A DNA stretch of 64,000 bases from Marinobacterium marinum (GTDB lineage: Bacteria > Pseudomonadota > Gammaproteobacteria > Pseudomonadales > Balneatricaceae). How positions within the stretch are numbered: position 1 is the stretch's first letter; each line of letters opens with the position of its first letter. The notes below the pieces were generated by a model that was given only the letters and a program-made list of their open reading frames with translations, ran no database searches and had not been told where the DNA came from. The stretch is taken from contig NZ_JACEMT010000052.1 of the NCBI RefSeq assembly GCF_013868415.1, positions 124,001-188,000 on the forward strand. The letters run 5' to 3'. A program made the position numbers and the translations under genes. Shown piece by piece: positions 40,766 to 52,393 of the stretch.

Positions 40766-41581
40766 TCAGCGCATGCCTCGCGCCGCTTTAACGCGATCAT
40801 AGGCAGCCTGTATTTCCTGGGTTTTTTCCTTGGCCAGCTGCACCATATCTTCCGGCAGGCCCTTGGCGATCAGCTTGTCCGGGTGATGCTGACTCATCAG
40901 CCTGCGCCAAGCTTTTTTCACCTCGGCATCACTGGCCTCAGGCGCAACACCCAACACTCCATATGCATCAGCCAGCAGCTCTGGCTGGCTGCCCCCCTGC
41001 TGATGCGACTCCCAGGAATGACGCCGAAAAGCATCTTCGGCTCGCATCCTCGACATCAGCAGTTCGATCTCCTGCGGCGTAAACTGCAGCTGGGCAAACA
41101 TCTGCTGCAGCACCGCCTGTTCGGCCGGACTCACGTCACCATCCACCATCGCGGCCTGCAGCTGAATCTCGACAAACATCAGCTTCACGGCCGCACGGTT
41201 ACGCAGCAGAATCGCCAAAGGCCGCAGCACTTCCGTGATATCGAAGTCTTCCGCCTTGCCTTCGTTAAAGCAAGCGATCGCCTCATGCCGGCGCGCTTCG
41301 GTCAGTCCCATCCGCGTCATGACCTCACGAGCAAAGGCAATTTCTGACTCACTGACACGGCCGTCGGCCTTGGCCAGCTTGCCCATGGCACAAAAGGTAG
41401 CGCGAAAGAACAGTTGCTGAGGGTTGTAGTCCTTGAGCTTGCGACTCAATCCACGCTGCGCCAGAAAGCCCACCGTACCACCCAGCAGTAAACCGATGGG
41501 ACCACCGGTCAACAGGCCGATCAGCCCCCCGATCAACAGGCCGGTACGATACTGTTTCAGTTGTGTAATCAGGTCCTGCAT
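40766..41581 (-). CDS. djlA: DnaJ-like membrane co-chaperone DjlA
   Basis: A 271-residue type III J protein anchored by a single N-terminal glycine-rich membrane segment (about 14-38, GGLIGLLTGGPIGLLLGG). A TerB-like central domain (about 55-185) follows, then a C-terminal J domain (about 205-271) with HPD in SQHHPDKLIAKG. It stimulates DnaK at the membrane and in E. coli affects capsule signalling. Nine bases after murU. Confidence 0.95.
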   Translation of the reverse strand: MQDLITQLKQYRTGLLIGGLIGLLTGGPIGLLLGGTVGFLAQRGLSRKLKDYNPQQLFFRATFCAMGKLAKADGRVSESEIAFAREVMTRMGLTEARRHEAIACFNEGKAEDFDITEVLRPLAILLRNRAAVKLMFVEIQLQAAMVDGDVSPAEQAVLQQMFAQLQFTPQEIELLMSRMRAEDAFRRHSWESHQQGGSQPELLADAYGVLGVAPEASDAEVKKAWRRLMSQHHPDKLIAKGLPEDMVQLAKEKTQEIQAAYDRVKAARGMR

Positions 41582-41590
41582 AGACTCTCC

Positions 41591-43308
<1,718 letters not shown>

Positions 43309-43426
43309 TCGCTCCTGTCCTCTAGCACTTGAAGTTGTGAATGCTTTATCATGCATGGCTCGATATGGTACTCGACTTGAGAGCTGGCGTGAAACCAGCC
43401 TTCGACCGCAACTGGATAGCGATCTG

Positions 43427-46330
43427 ATGCCCTTTAACACCCGTGCTGCATTTAAACTGACACTGGCGGTCGCCGCTGCGATCAGTGCCCAGACACTGCA
43501 TGCCCAAACCAACCCGGACCGCCTGTGGAGCTGCAACCTTACGCCCAGTGGCGAGTGGGACTGTGAAGTCAATGAACACCTGGCGCAGCCCTCAGGGCCA
43601 ACACCGCCGATCAGCAACGACACCACGGAGTCCGACACCAGTGCAGCCGAGCAGACCGCCGAAGCGTCCCCGGCCGGCCGAGTGGAAGCCGTTGCCGAAC
43701 CCGCTGCTGTAACAGCTACCGCTCCCGTTACGGAAGTCATTACGACAAACGGCGCCCCCGAACCTATCGACTGGCCAGAGAACTTTACGTCCCGACCTCA
43801 ACCTGCCGCTCGGTCTGCCACGGCTTCGGTCCCCTCAGCGGACAAGGCGGCCTGGGATTGTGTCGCAGAAGGCGACAGCTGGGAATGCAACCATGACAAC
43901 GCGCCCGCCTCAGCCCCGGATACACGCGCACAGGGGCAGGCCGTTGCCACCGCCGGCGCACCTGAATGGAGTTGTACGGCCGGTGGCGATGATTGGGATT
44001 GCAAGGAAGTACCGGGCACGGCTCCGGTCACCCGGCAGGCCGCCTTGGGACCTCTGGTTCCGGCAACCGCCGCAGCGCTGGACTGGTACCCCTACGCCCC
44101 CGGGGAAGCCACGGGGGCTTGTATCGGACATTACGTTGAACCCGACTTCGCCTTCCTTGATGACGACCGGCCGTTCGACCAACAACCGGTCTATGTCAAT
44201 GCCCTGAATTCGTCTACCGAACTTGGTGGCCTGACCCAACTGGAAGGCGGTATCCAGCTGCAGCGTGGCGGCCGCCTGATCAGCAGTGTGCGTGGTGAAT
44301 ACGACCAGCAATCCAGTGTTGCACGCCTGTTCGGGGAAGTGCGCTATCGCGAGAGAGGCCTCCTGCTCACCAGTGAGCAGGCCGATGCCGATATGCTCAG
44401 TGGCAAGACCCTGTTCCACAATGCTCAATATGTGATGCACCAGGAACACATGCGAGGACAGGCCGAACAGATCACGCGCTACGGCGACCGCCGGGTCGAA
44501 CTGTCCAAAGGGGCCATTACTTTCTGCGCCCCCGGCAGCAATGCCTGGCAGATTGCGGCCAGCAACATTGAACTGAACCCGGAAAACGGCCGTGGCGTCG
44601 CGCGCCATGCAACCTTTGATGTCGCCGGCGTACCCGTTTTGTATACACCCTACCTGTCATTCCCGATCGATGATCGCCGCCAGTCCGGTTTCCTGTTCCC
44701 AAGCCTGGGCTATTCCGAGAGCAACGGCATAGATATTGCCATCCCCTACTATTTCAATCTGGCGGAAAACTACGACGACACCCTGACACTGCGCCACATC
44801 GGCGAGCGTGGCCTGTTGCTGGAAAACGAATTCCGCTACATGAACCACTGGTCGCACAACACGCTCAGCAACGCCTGGCTGTCCGGTGATGACAAATACG
44901 GCGACGACCGTTGGCTGTTTGGCTTCAAGCACAACGGCATGCCAATGGACAACCTCCACAGCCGTATCGATTTCACCCGAGTCAGCGACGATGACTACTT
45001 CGAGAACCTGGGCACGGACCTTGAAGTCCGCCGCAACGACCACCTCAACCAGATCTTTGAACTGCGCTACCTGCAGCCCGGCTGGAACCTGTCGTTGATG
45101 ACCCATAGCTATCAGACCATCGATGGCTCGACACCTTACGAGAAAGTGCCTCAACTGACACTGAGCGGTACTCAACCGGGTTTAGCCGGCGCCTTGGATT
45201 TCAGCTATGTCGCCGAATATACGCGTTTTGATCGGGATCTGGACAGTATTTACGCGCCCAAGGGCAAGGCCGATGCCACTGTGGGCGACCGTGTCCACCT
45301 GAGTCCGCGCCTGAGCGCCGCCTTTGAACGCCCCTGGGGCTATATCCGCCCATCGGCCACGCTCTGGCATTCGGAATACGACCTCGAAAACGAGCGCGAC
45401 AATTCGCTGGACGGCGGTTACTCTGCCAGCGCCGGCATCGTCAGCATCGACTCCGGACTGGTACTGGAACGCGAATTCGATCTGGCCGACGGCCAGTACA
45501 TCCAGACGCTGGAACCGCGCCTGATGCTGCTGCATGCGGACGTGAATTCGGACGACCTGCAGGATATCCCCCTGTTCGATTCCTCTTTGCTCGACTTCAC
45601 CTACTACAACCTGTTCCATGAAACCGGCTGGAGTGGCAATGACCGTGTCGCCGATACCCAGCAGGCTACGCTGGGCCTGTCCAGTGCGGTCTACTCGGAT
45701 CAGGGCATTGAAAAGCTCCGTCTGGGCGTTGCCCAGGCGCACTACTTTGCCGACCGTGAATACGCCGGTCGCCCCGGCGATCGCAATAACGGCGGTACCG
45801 ATAACAGCTCCAACCTGGCCACGCTGGCCAACTGGAACTTCACCCGCAACCTGCGCCTCACTCATAATGGCGAAGTTGACCGGGATACCTACGAATTTCT
45901 GGAGCACAACTATAAACTGAGCTATTTGCCGGGCGACAAGCGACTGCTCTACCTGAGCTATCGTGACAACCTGGAAAAATACAACGACGATCCCGCAAAC
46001 AGCTCGGCGCACCAACAGATGGACCTGGCCTTCCGCTGGCCGTTAAGCAACAGCTGGACCGGTTATGGCCGCTGGCAACAGGATCTGGACAACAATGAAA
46101 ACCTGGAAACCCTGCTTGGTATCGAATACTCCAGCTGCTGCTGGAAACTGCGCCTGAGCGGCCGCAGCTGGGTGGTAGACCCGGATGGCAACGTGGAAGA
46201 ATTTGAGACGGACAATGGCGTCTTCCTGCAGTTCGTGTTGCGCGGTCTGGGCGCCTTCGGACAGGGTCAGGGACGCGAATTCCTGGAAGAAATTACCGGA
46301 TATGACGAGGATGACAATGGCGCTTTCTAA
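43427..46330 (+). CDS. lptD: LPS-assembly outer-membrane protein LptD
   Basis: The outer-membrane beta-barrel that inserts LPS into the outer leaflet with LptE. The 967-residue precursor has a signal peptide (cut after about residue 26, HAQ), an unusual Cys/Trp-repeat and low-complexity stretch (31-210), the OstA/LptA-like jellyroll (about 255-410) and a C-terminal barrel. The adjacent cysteines in SSCCWKLRLSGR near the end match the pair that forms the essential disulfides in E. coli. Cys232 (TGACIGHYVEPD) and the Cys of TFCAPGSNAW are further candidates. The ATG at 43427 is chosen for the signal peptide. surA overlaps its 3' end by 14 bases. Confidence 0.96.
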   Translation: MPFNTRAAFKLTLAVAAAISAQTLHAQTNPDRLWSCNLTPSGEWDCEVNEHLAQPSGPTPPISNDTTESDTSAAEQTAEASPAGRVEAVAEPAAVTATAPVTEVITTNGAPEPIDWPENFTSRPQPAARSATASVPSADKAAWDCVAEGDSWECNHDNAPASAPDTRAQGQAVATAGAPEWSCTAGGDDWDCKEVPGTAPVTRQAALGPLVPATAAALDWYPYAPGEATGACIGHYVEPDFAFLDDDRPFDQQPVYVNALNSSTELGGLTQLEGGIQLQRGGRLISSVRGEYDQQSSVARLFGEVRYRERGLLLTSEQADADMLSGKTLFHNAQYVMHQEHMRGQAEQITRYGDRRVELSKGAITFCAPGSNAWQIAASNIELNPENGRGVARHATFDVAGVPVLYTPYLSFPIDDRRQSGFLFPSLGYSESNGIDIAIPYYFNLAENYDDTLTLRHIGERGLLLENEFRYMNHWSHNTLSNAWLSGDDKYGDDRWLFGFKHNGMPMDNLHSRIDFTRVSDDDYFENLGTDLEVRRNDHLNQIFELRYLQPGWNLSLMTHSYQTIDGSTPYEKVPQLTLSGTQPGLAGALDFSYVAEYTRFDRDLDSIYAPKGKADATVGDRVHLSPRLSAAFERPWGYIRPSATLWHSEYDLENERDNSLDGGYSASAGIVSIDSGLVLEREFDLADGQYIQTLEPRLMLLHADVNSDDLQDIPLFDSSLLDFTYYNLFHETGWSGNDRVADTQQATLGLSSAVYSDQGIEKLRLGVAQAHYFADREYAGRPGDRNNGGTDNSSNLATLANWNFTRNLRLTHNGEVDRDTYEFLEHNYKLSYLPGDKRLLYLSYRDNLEKYNDDPANSSAHQQMDLAFRWPLSNSWTGYGRWQQDLDNNENLETLLGIEYSSCCWKLRLSGRSWVVDPDGNVEEFETDNGVFLQFVLRGLGAFGQGQGREFLEEITGYDEDDNGAF
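43526..44002 (+). repeat. Three W-x-C...W-x-C repeats inside lptD
   Basis: The element W-x-C, 7-8 residues rich in Gly/Ser/Asp/Glu, W-x-C occurs three times in LptD: residues 34-46 (43526-43564), 143-154 (43853-43888) and 181-192 (43967-44002). Copies 2 and 3 are the same length (12 residues) and close in sequence (WDC...DSWEC and WSC...DDWDC). They are separated by Ala/Pro/Thr-rich low-complexity linkers. From memory, Pseudomonas LptD carries one such element. Confidence 0.8.
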
Positions 46331-47606
46331 ACTCAGACAGCCACTGCTGGCACTGGTATTACTGGCAACGCCCCTGGCCTCACTGCAGGCCGAAGTACTG
46401 GACCGTATCGCCGCGGTCGTCAATGAAGACATCGTACTGGAGAGCGAACTGGAGCAACGCTTGACGCTGGTGCGCCAGCAAATCACGGCGCGCGAGGAAA
46501 CCCGCCTTCCTCCCGAGGACGTGCTCCGCCAACAGGTGCTGGACCGGTTGATCCTTGAAAACATCCAGTTGCAGCTGGCCGAACGTCAGGGCATCCGGGT
46601 ACCTGACCTGCAGCTCAACGAGGCCATGAACCGCATCGCTGCCCAGAACAACATGACGCTGGCCCAGTTTCGTGAAGCACTTATCGCCGAAGGCCAGAAT
46701 TATGCCCAGGCACGCGAACAGATCCGCCGCGAAATCCTGCTGACCCAGGTACAGCAGAGCAGTGTTAATCGCCGTATCAGCGTATCCGAGCAGGAAATTC
46801 AGAGTTTCCTCGAGTCTGAACTGGGGCAACAACAGGTACAGGCCGAATACCAGCTCCGCAATATCCTTTTTGCTCTGCCGGAAAACGCTACACCCGAAAT
46901 GATTCGCAAGGCTGAAGAGAAAGCAAAGGATGCCCACGCCCAGTTGGAGCAGGGAACTTCCTTTGCAGAACTGGCCATCGCTATCTCCAACGCTCCCAAC
47001 GCTCTGCAGGGCGGCGAGCTGGGCTGGCGCCGTGAAACCGAATTGCCGGAAACCCTGGCCAACGCAATCAACAAACTGTCGCCAGGCGAATATAGCCGCC
47101 CGGTACGCACCCCGGGAGGTTTCCACCTGCTGCTGGTTGAAGACAAACGCGGTGGCAAGGTGCAGCTGGTTGAACAGACCAAGGTCCGTCACATCCTGCT
47201 GACCCCGAATGAAATCCGCAATGACGATCAGACCCGTCGTCTTATCAATAACCTGTACCAACGACTGCGTGAAGGCCAGCCCTTCGATGATCTGGCCCGC
47301 CGTTACAGCGACGACCCGGCCAGCGGCTCTCAGGGCGGTGATCTGGGCTGGACCCAGGACGGTCAAATGGTGCCTGAATTCGAGCAGGTCATGAACCGCT
47401 CCGGCAAAGGCGAAATCAGCGAGCCTTTCGAGTCCCGTTTCGGCTGGCACATCCTGCAGGTGCAGGACTACCGTACCCAGGATCTGGGAGAAGAGATGCT
47501 CGAATCTCAGGCCCGCAACAGTATCCGCCAGCGCAAGTTCAATGAAGAGCTGGGCAACTGGTTGCGTGAGATTCGTTCACAAGCCTATATCGAGCGTAAA
47601 AATTGA
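46317..47606 (+). CDS. surA: Periplasmic chaperone and prolyl isomerase SurA
   Basis: Escorts outer-membrane proteins, LptD among them, to the Bam complex. The 429-residue precursor has a signal peptide (cut after LQA, about residue 24), the chaperone N domain ([24 protein letters not shown]), and two parvulin domains (about 175-275 and 285-385; [16 protein letters not shown] and [19 protein letters not shown]). The ATG at 46317 has GAGG six bases upstream; ATG 46311 is too close to it. Overlap with lptD implies coupled expression. Confidence 0.96.
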   Translation: MALSKLRQPLLALVLLATPLASLQAEVLDRIAAVVNEDIVLESELEQRLTLVRQQITAREETRLPPEDVLRQQVLDRLILENIQLQLAERQGIRVPDLQLNEAMNRIAAQNNMTLAQFREALIAEGQNYAQAREQIRREILLTQVQQSSVNRRISVSEQEIQSFLESELGQQQVQAEYQLRNILFALPENATPEMIRKAEEKAKDAHAQLEQGTSFAELAIAISNAPNALQGGELGWRRETELPETLANAINKLSPGEYSRPVRTPGGFHLLLVEDKRGGKVQLVEQTKVRHILLTPNEIRNDDQTRRLINNLYQRLREGQPFDDLARRYSDDPASGSQGGDLGWTQDGQMVPEFEQVMNRSGKGEISEPFESRFGWHILQVQDYRTQDLGEEMLESQARNSIRQRKFNEELGNWLREIRSQAYIERKN

Positions 47607-48601
47607 TCGTGAGCTGCCCTCGTATTGCCATAACCCCAGGTGAACCGGCCGGAGTTGGCCCGGAACTCTGCATTCAGCTGGCTCAGCAGGAACAGGCATG
47701 CCAGCTGGTTGCCGTTGCGGACCCCGCTCTGCTGCAGGCCCGCGCCGAACTGCTGGGACTGCCCTTGCAACTGCTGCCGCTGGACGTCGCAGCAGCGGCC
47801 ACTCCGGCACCGCCGGGCAGCCTGTATTACCAACCGGTGAGCCTACACGCACCAAGTGAAGTCGGTCGACTTGATCCTGCCAACGCGGCCTATGTACTGG
47901 AGACTCTGACCACCGCTACTCAGGGTTGCCTTGCCGGCACTTTTGACGCACTGGTGACCGCACCGGTACACAAGGGCGTCATCAACGACGCGGGCATTCC
48001 GTTCAGCGGCCATACCGAATTTCTTGAAGAGATGACCGCCAGCCGCAAGGTCGTGATGATGCTGGCAACCGAGGGGCTCAAGGTGGCGCTCGCGACCACC
48101 CACTTGCCACTGGCACAGGTACCTGCCGCCATCACCCGCCCATTGCTGGAAGAGGTCATCGAAGTCCTGCTGCAGGATCTGACGCGCTCCTTCGGCATCG
48201 ACAACCCCTGCATTCTTGTCGCCGGTCTCAATCCTCATGCCGGAGAAGGTGGACACATGGGCCGCGAGGAAATTGACACCATCACCCCGGTTCTTGACCA
48301 GTTCCGCACCCGCGGTGCCCGACTGGTCGGCCCACTCCCGGCCGATACCCTGTTTACCGAGCACCATCTGCGCAACGCCGATGCGGTGCTGGCCATGTAT
48401 CATGACCAGGGACTGCCGGTACTGAAATACAAGGGCTTCGGCCGCGCTGCCAATATCACCCTGGGGCTGCCGATCATTCGCACGTCTGTTGATCACGGCA
48501 CGGCCCTGGACCTCGCCGGTACCGGTCAGGCCGATGCCGGCAGTCTGCTAACAGCCGTTCAGTTCGCGCTGGACATGGCGCGCCACCAATCAGGTAATTG
48601 A
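47603..48601 (+). CDS. pdxA: 4-hydroxythreonine-4-phosphate dehydrogenase
   Basis: NAD-dependent oxidation in pyridoxal phosphate synthesis. The 332-residue protein has [16 protein letters not shown], the metal-binding HTEFLEEMT and [16 protein letters not shown]. The start is TTG at 47603, overlapping the surA stop (TTGA), with GAGCG six bases upstream; GTG at 47609 is an alternative that drops two residues. pdxH at 52814 codes a later step of the same pathway. Confidence 0.95.
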   Translation: MIVSCPRIAITPGEPAGVGPELCIQLAQQEQACQLVAVADPALLQARAELLGLPLQLLPLDVAAAATPAPPGSLYYQPVSLHAPSEVGRLDPANAAYVLETLTTATQGCLAGTFDALVTAPVHKGVINDAGIPFSGHTEFLEEMTASRKVVMMLATEGLKVALATTHLPLAQVPAAITRPLLEEVIEVLLQDLTRSFGIDNPCILVAGLNPHAGEGGHMGREEIDTITPVLDQFRTRGARLVGPLPADTLFTEHHLRNADAVLAMYHDQGLPVLKYKGFGRAANITLGLPIIRTSVDHGTALDLAGTGQADAGSLLTAVQFALDMARHQSGN

Positions 48602-48605
48602 CCCG

Positions 48606-49433
48606 ATGAGTAAGAAACACCTGGGCCATAGGGCGCGCAAGCGCTTTGGCCAGAACTTCCTGCATGACCAGGGTGTCATTGGTCGCATTATTCGCGCCAT
48701 TAACCCCCAACCGGAGCAGCACCTGGTCGAGATCGGCCCGGGGCTTGGTGCCCTGACCGAGGAACTGCTGGACGCCTGCAAGGGTGAACTGGATGTAGTA
48801 GAGCTGGACCGTGACCTGATCCCGGTCCTGCGAACCCAGTTTTTCCGCTATGCCGACACCTTCAGAATTCATGAAGCGGATGCGCTGAAGTTCGACTTTT
48901 CCGGTTTGCAACAGGACGCCCGTGCCCTGCGCATTGTCGGCAACCTGCCCTACAATATCTCAACCCCGCTGATCTTCCATCTGTTGAGCTTTAATGGCCT
49001 GATCGAGGACATGCATTTCATGCTGCAGAAGGAAGTCGTCGACCGCCTGGCTGCAGGCCCCGGTGACAACCACTACGGCCGCCTCGGCATCATGGCGCAG
49101 TACTATTGTCGCGTCGAGCCGCTGTTCATCGTCCCGCCGGGAGCCTTCTCACCGGCCCCCAAGGTAGACTCCGCCATTGTGCGCCTGGTGCCCTACGCCG
49201 AACCTCCTGTTCCGGCCAAGGATGTGAAACAGTTGCAAAATGTGGTCCGCACCGCATTCGGTCAACGCCGCAAGACACTGCGCAACAACCTCAAGCAGCT
49301 GATCAGCGCCGAGCAGCTGGAAACGCTGGGGATTGACCCGGGCCTGCGCCCCGAGCGCCTGACTCTGGCCGAATTCGTGGCGATCAGCGACGCCCTGAGC
49401 GATACGGTCGACACGCCACCTTCATCCGAATAA
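48606..49433 (+). CDS. rsmA: 16S rRNA dimethyladenosine transferase KsgA/RsmA
   Basis: Dimethylates two adjacent adenosines near the 3' end of 16S rRNA during 30S maturation. The 275-residue protein has [12 protein letters not shown], the SAM motif [13 protein letters not shown] and the catalytic NLPYNIS. Starts four bases after pdxA, as in E. coli and Pseudomonas. Confidence 0.97.
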   Translation: MSKKHLGHRARKRFGQNFLHDQGVIGRIIRAINPQPEQHLVEIGPGLGALTEELLDACKGELDVVELDRDLIPVLRTQFFRYADTFRIHEADALKFDFSGLQQDARALRIVGNLPYNISTPLIFHLLSFNGLIEDMHFMLQKEVVDRLAAGPGDNHYGRLGIMAQYYCRVEPLFIVPPGAFSPAPKVDSAIVRLVPYAEPPVPAKDVKQLQNVVRTAFGQRRKTLRNNLKQLISAEQLETLGIDPGLRPERLTLAEFVAISDALSDTVDTPPSSE

Positions 49434-49455
49434 AAACGAGGATAATTCCGAACTG

Positions 49456-49842
49456 ATGGATGCCACCGATTACAGCCGCCATATCACGATCCATGTCGCC
49501 ACCGCCTATCTGCCGGACCAGTCCGAGCCGGAGGCACACCGTTTCGTATTCTCCTATCAGATCAGCATCACCAACAACAATGCCGACAGCGTGCAACTGC
49601 TGCACCGCAAATGGCGCATCACCGATGGCAACGAACACGTGCAAGAGGTGGAAGGTGAAGGGGTTGTCGGTGAGAAGCCTGTAATCGAACCGGGCCAGAC
49701 CTACGAATACACCAGCGGCACCGTCCTGGCCACGGAGGTGGGCAGCATGCAGGGACTCTACGGCATGGAGGCCGCCGATGGTTCTCCCTTCAATGCCCTG
49801 ATTCCCCCATTCACACTGGCCCTGCCCAACGCCCTGCACTGA
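49456..49842 (+). CDS. apaG: ApaG (CorD) family protein
   Basis: A 128-residue fibronectin-like domain protein, HITIHVATAYLPDQSEPEAHRFVFSYQISITN at the start and GTVLATEVGSMQGLYGME later. Linked to Co2+/Mg2+ resistance in Salmonella; molecular role unclear. In many relatives apaH follows; here the convergent DUF72 gene comes next with a single base between stop codons. Confidence 0.94.
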   Translation: MDATDYSRHITIHVATAYLPDQSEPEAHRFVFSYQISITNNNADSVQLLHRKWRITDGNEHVQEVEGEGVVGEKPVIEPGQTYEYTSGTVLATEVGSMQGLYGMEAADGSPFNALIPPFTLALPNALH

Positions 49843-49843
49843 T

Positions 49844-50710
49844 TCAGAACAGGCCGGGCTGACGACGCAACCGCTCTCGCCCGGCCCAGTCCTGAAACCC
49901 CGATGCCAGTGTCGGCCGGCGCTGTTGCAATTGCCGGGCAAACCAGCGTGCCAGTTCCGGCGCTTCACCATTGCTGGGCGTGTGCATGAAGACAAAGGGC
50001 GTTTTACCCTCTCCGATCCAGCGCAACACCTGATCCACCCAGGGTAGCAGCCAGCGTTCGCCCTGCTGTCGATTCAACGGCGAAATAAACCTCAGCATGG
50101 GTGCATCACCCGTTGCCAGTACCCGCAACGGCAGACGTGGTTTCTGCTCCAACGCCTCTCGCGTAATCGGGTCGGACGGCGGGTTGGCAAACAGCGCCCG
50201 CGTATCGAAACTGATCCGGTTCACCCCAAAAGCCTGCAACACCTCGTTCAGGCGTTGTTCGGCTTCTCCACGCTGAAAGAATGCCGGATGCCGCACCTCC
50301 ACCGCATAACGCACCCCGGCTGGCAGGGTACCAAGGAAACGCATCAGCTCCGGCAACTGTTCAGGGCCGAAACGGGCGGGCAGCTGCAGACACAGCATGC
50401 CAAGCTTCGGTGCCAGTGGCTGCAAGCGCTCCAGAAAAGCGGACAGATCTTCACTCTCGTGCCGCAGAGCCCCCTGATGGCTGATACTCTGGGGAAATTT
50501 GAAACAAAAACGGAAATCGGGAGGGGTTTCCTCCAGCCAGCGACGCACGCTGACCACACTTGGCAAGCCATAGAAGGTGGTATTGCCCTCCACCGAATTA
50601 AAGCTGGCCGCATACTGTTCCAGAGCCCCCTGATCCGGGTCTTGCAGCAGGGTGTTATTCCACTCTGGATGCTTCCATTGTGGCAGTCCGATAAAGTAGT
50701 CTGACGTCAT
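49844..50710 (-). CDS. DUF72 (YecE-like) protein
   Basis: A 288-residue TIM-barrel-like DUF72 protein. It has GLPQWKHPEWN at the start, the FNSVEGNTTFYGLPS motif, FRFCFKFPQSISH and YAVEVRHPAFF. The family has no settled function. Most members carry a C-terminal YFNNTYEGYAPANA-like element; here it ends differently (FVFMHTPSNGEAPELARWF), putting it in the YecE branch with HTPsN. Divergent from motA; the motA promoter overlaps its start codon. Confidence 0.82.
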   Translation of the reverse strand: MTSDYFIGLPQWKHPEWNNTLLQDPDQGALEQYAASFNSVEGNTTFYGLPSVVSVRRWLEETPPDFRFCFKFPQSISHQGALRHESEDLSAFLERLQPLAPKLGMLCLQLPARFGPEQLPELMRFLGTLPAGVRYAVEVRHPAFFQRGEAEQRLNEVLQAFGVNRISFDTRALFANPPSDPITREALEQKPRLPLRVLATGDAPMLRFISPLNRQQGERWLLPWVDQVLRWIGEGKTPFVFMHTPSNGEAPELARWFARQLQQRRPTLASGFQDWAGRERLRRQPGLF

Positions 50711-50730
50711 TGTCTTGCTGTTGTTATACT
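50701..50730 (+). promoter_or_regulatory. Sigma-70 promoter of motAB
   Basis: CTGACG (50701-50706, 4/6), 18 bases, then TATACT (50725-50730, 5/6) preceded by TGT, giving an extended -10. It lies 54 bases before the motA ATG and its -35 covers codons 2-4 of the divergent DUF72 gene (ATG at 50710). The class (sigma-70, not sigma-28) suggests the stator genes are not in the late flagellar regulon. Confidence 0.5.
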
Positions 50731-50783
50731 CGGCTCTCGTTTCCAGCAGTCCGCTTTTGACTGATTACAGGGTACTCAAGCAC

Positions 50784-51590
50784 ATGGATTTCGCATCACT
50801 TCTCGGTATTATCTCAGGTCTTGCCCTGATCATCAGTGCTATTTTTCTGGGCGGCAATGCCGATGTTTTCCTTAATGTGCCCGGACTGATGATCGTCGCC
50901 GGCGGTACGATTGCCGCCACCCTGCTCACCGTTCAATTCAAGGATGTTCTCAACGCCTTCAAGGCGGCCTGGATCGTCTTTACCCGTGACAACACCAACC
51001 CTCAGGAAATGATTGATACCATGCTGGAACTCAGCCGGGTGTCGCATCGCCACGGATTACTCAAACTGGGGGATGTGGAAAGTGATTCGCACATGCTTAA
51101 ACGTGCCTGCAACCTGCTGTCCGAAGCCGCTTCCGAACAGGTCATTCGCAACACCCTGCAGAACGAAATCGATTCACTGATTGCACGTCATCACACGGTA
51201 CAGGATGTATTTCGCAAAATGGCCGCCTACGCACCGGCGTTCGGTATGCTGGGCACTCTGATCGGCCTGATTCAGATGCTGAGCCAGCTGTCCAACCCCG
51301 ATACCATTGGTCCCGCCATGGCAGTGGCACTGCTCACCACCTTTTACGGCTCACTGCTGGCCACCATGGTTTTCCTGCCGATCGCCGGCAAGCTGCATGC
51401 CCGCACCCTGGCCGAAGTCACCAATCTGGAAATTATCCGCGAAGGCTGCATCAGCATCCTGACCAACGACCATTACATGCATGTCTACGAGCAGCTGTCT
51501 TCTTACCTCCCGGAAGCCCAGCGCAAGCCGATGAAGGTAGGTCGCGGCAAACAGCCCGCGTCCGCCGTTCCTGGCAAGGAACGTACATGA
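50784..51590 (+). CDS. motA: Flagellar motor stator protein, MotA/PomA type
   Basis: The A subunit of the ion-driven stator. The 268-residue protein has four membrane segments (about 2-22, 30-50, 145-168, 180-205) with the conserved YAPAFGMLGTLIGLIQML and GPAMAVALLTTFYGS. Sequence resembles the PomA (Na+) branch more than E. coli MotA, which suits a marine cell, but the ion is not proved. The ATG at 50784 starts the family sequence MDFASLLGIISG. Overlaps motB by four bases. Confidence 0.9.
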   Translation: MDFASLLGIISGLALIISAIFLGGNADVFLNVPGLMIVAGGTIAATLLTVQFKDVLNAFKAAWIVFTRDNTNPQEMIDTMLELSRVSHRHGLLKLGDVESDSHMLKRACNLLSEAASEQVIRNTLQNEIDSLIARHHTVQDVFRKMAAYAPAFGMLGTLIGLIQMLSQLSNPDTIGPAMAVALLTTFYGSLLATMVFLPIAGKLHARTLAEVTNLEIIREGCISILTNDHYMHVYEQLSSYLPEAQRKPMKVGRGKQPASAVPGKERT

Positions 51591-52393
51591 ACAGCCGACG
51601 TCGCGAGTTGACCGAAGAGCCGGGGACACCTGGCTGGCTGGTGACCTATGCCGACCTGATGACGCTGCTGCTGGTTTTTTTCGTGTTGCTGTTTTCCATT
51701 TCCAGCGTTGAGAAGGAGCGTTTTTCAGAAGCGGTACGCTCATTCCAGAGCGCCTTCCAGCGTGCTGTTTCCGGCGCCCCGAACAGCCTGATTCCTCTGG
51801 AATACACCGCGCCGCCTCAGTTGCCCGATACCATCCGTGATACCCTGCTCGAGCCCCCCAAACATGCTCCTGAGCAAAACGACAGCGAAGACGAAATATC
51901 CGAACAGGCCCGTCGCGCTCAGGCGCTGCAGCTGGATTGGGAACGTTTGGGGCGGGACCTGGACAACGCACTGGCGCAAATGCAGATGCAAGAGGCCGTA
52001 GAGATAGGAGCACCCAAGGACGGCAAGTTGTCGCTCCGGGTCAAAGGGGGACTGTTGTTCACTTCCGGCTCGTCTACATTCAACCATGCCATGCTGCCAA
52101 TGCTGGATGCATTGCTGGAAACCCTGCAACAGAACCCCCATTACAAACTGGAAATTCAGGGACACACGGACGATTTGCCGATCAGTACTCCACAATTCCC
52201 GTCCAACTGGGAACTATCGGCGGTACGTGCAACAACCGTGCTACGCTACATGGTGGATGCCGGCATCAACCCCAGGCGCCTGACCGCAACCGGCTACGGC
52301 TCATCGCTACCGCTGGTGCCCAATACATCGGACGTCAACCGTGCCATTAATCGACGTATCGAATTTGTGCTGGAAAAACGAGCATTGGAATAA
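51587..52393 (+). CDS. motB: Flagellar motor stator protein MotB
   Basis: The B subunit, anchoring the stator to peptidoglycan. The 268-residue protein has a single membrane helix with the ion-binding Asp23 (TYADLMTLLLVFFVLLFS), a plug/linker segment and a C-terminal OmpA-like domain (about 145-265) with GHTDDLPISTPQFPSNWELSAVRA-type peptidoglycan-binding residues. Its stop shares one base with the PilZ gene start (TAATG). Confidence 0.94.
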   Translation: MNSRRRELTEEPGTPGWLVTYADLMTLLLVFFVLLFSISSVEKERFSEAVRSFQSAFQRAVSGAPNSLIPLEYTAPPQLPDTIRDTLLEPPKHAPEQNDSEDEISEQARRAQALQLDWERLGRDLDNALAQMQMQEAVEIGAPKDGKLSLRVKGGLLFTSGSSTFNHAMLPMLDALLETLQQNPHYKLEIQGHTDDLPISTPQFPSNWELSAVRATTVLRYMVDAGINPRRLTATGYGSSLPLVPNTSDVNRAINRRIEFVLEKRALE

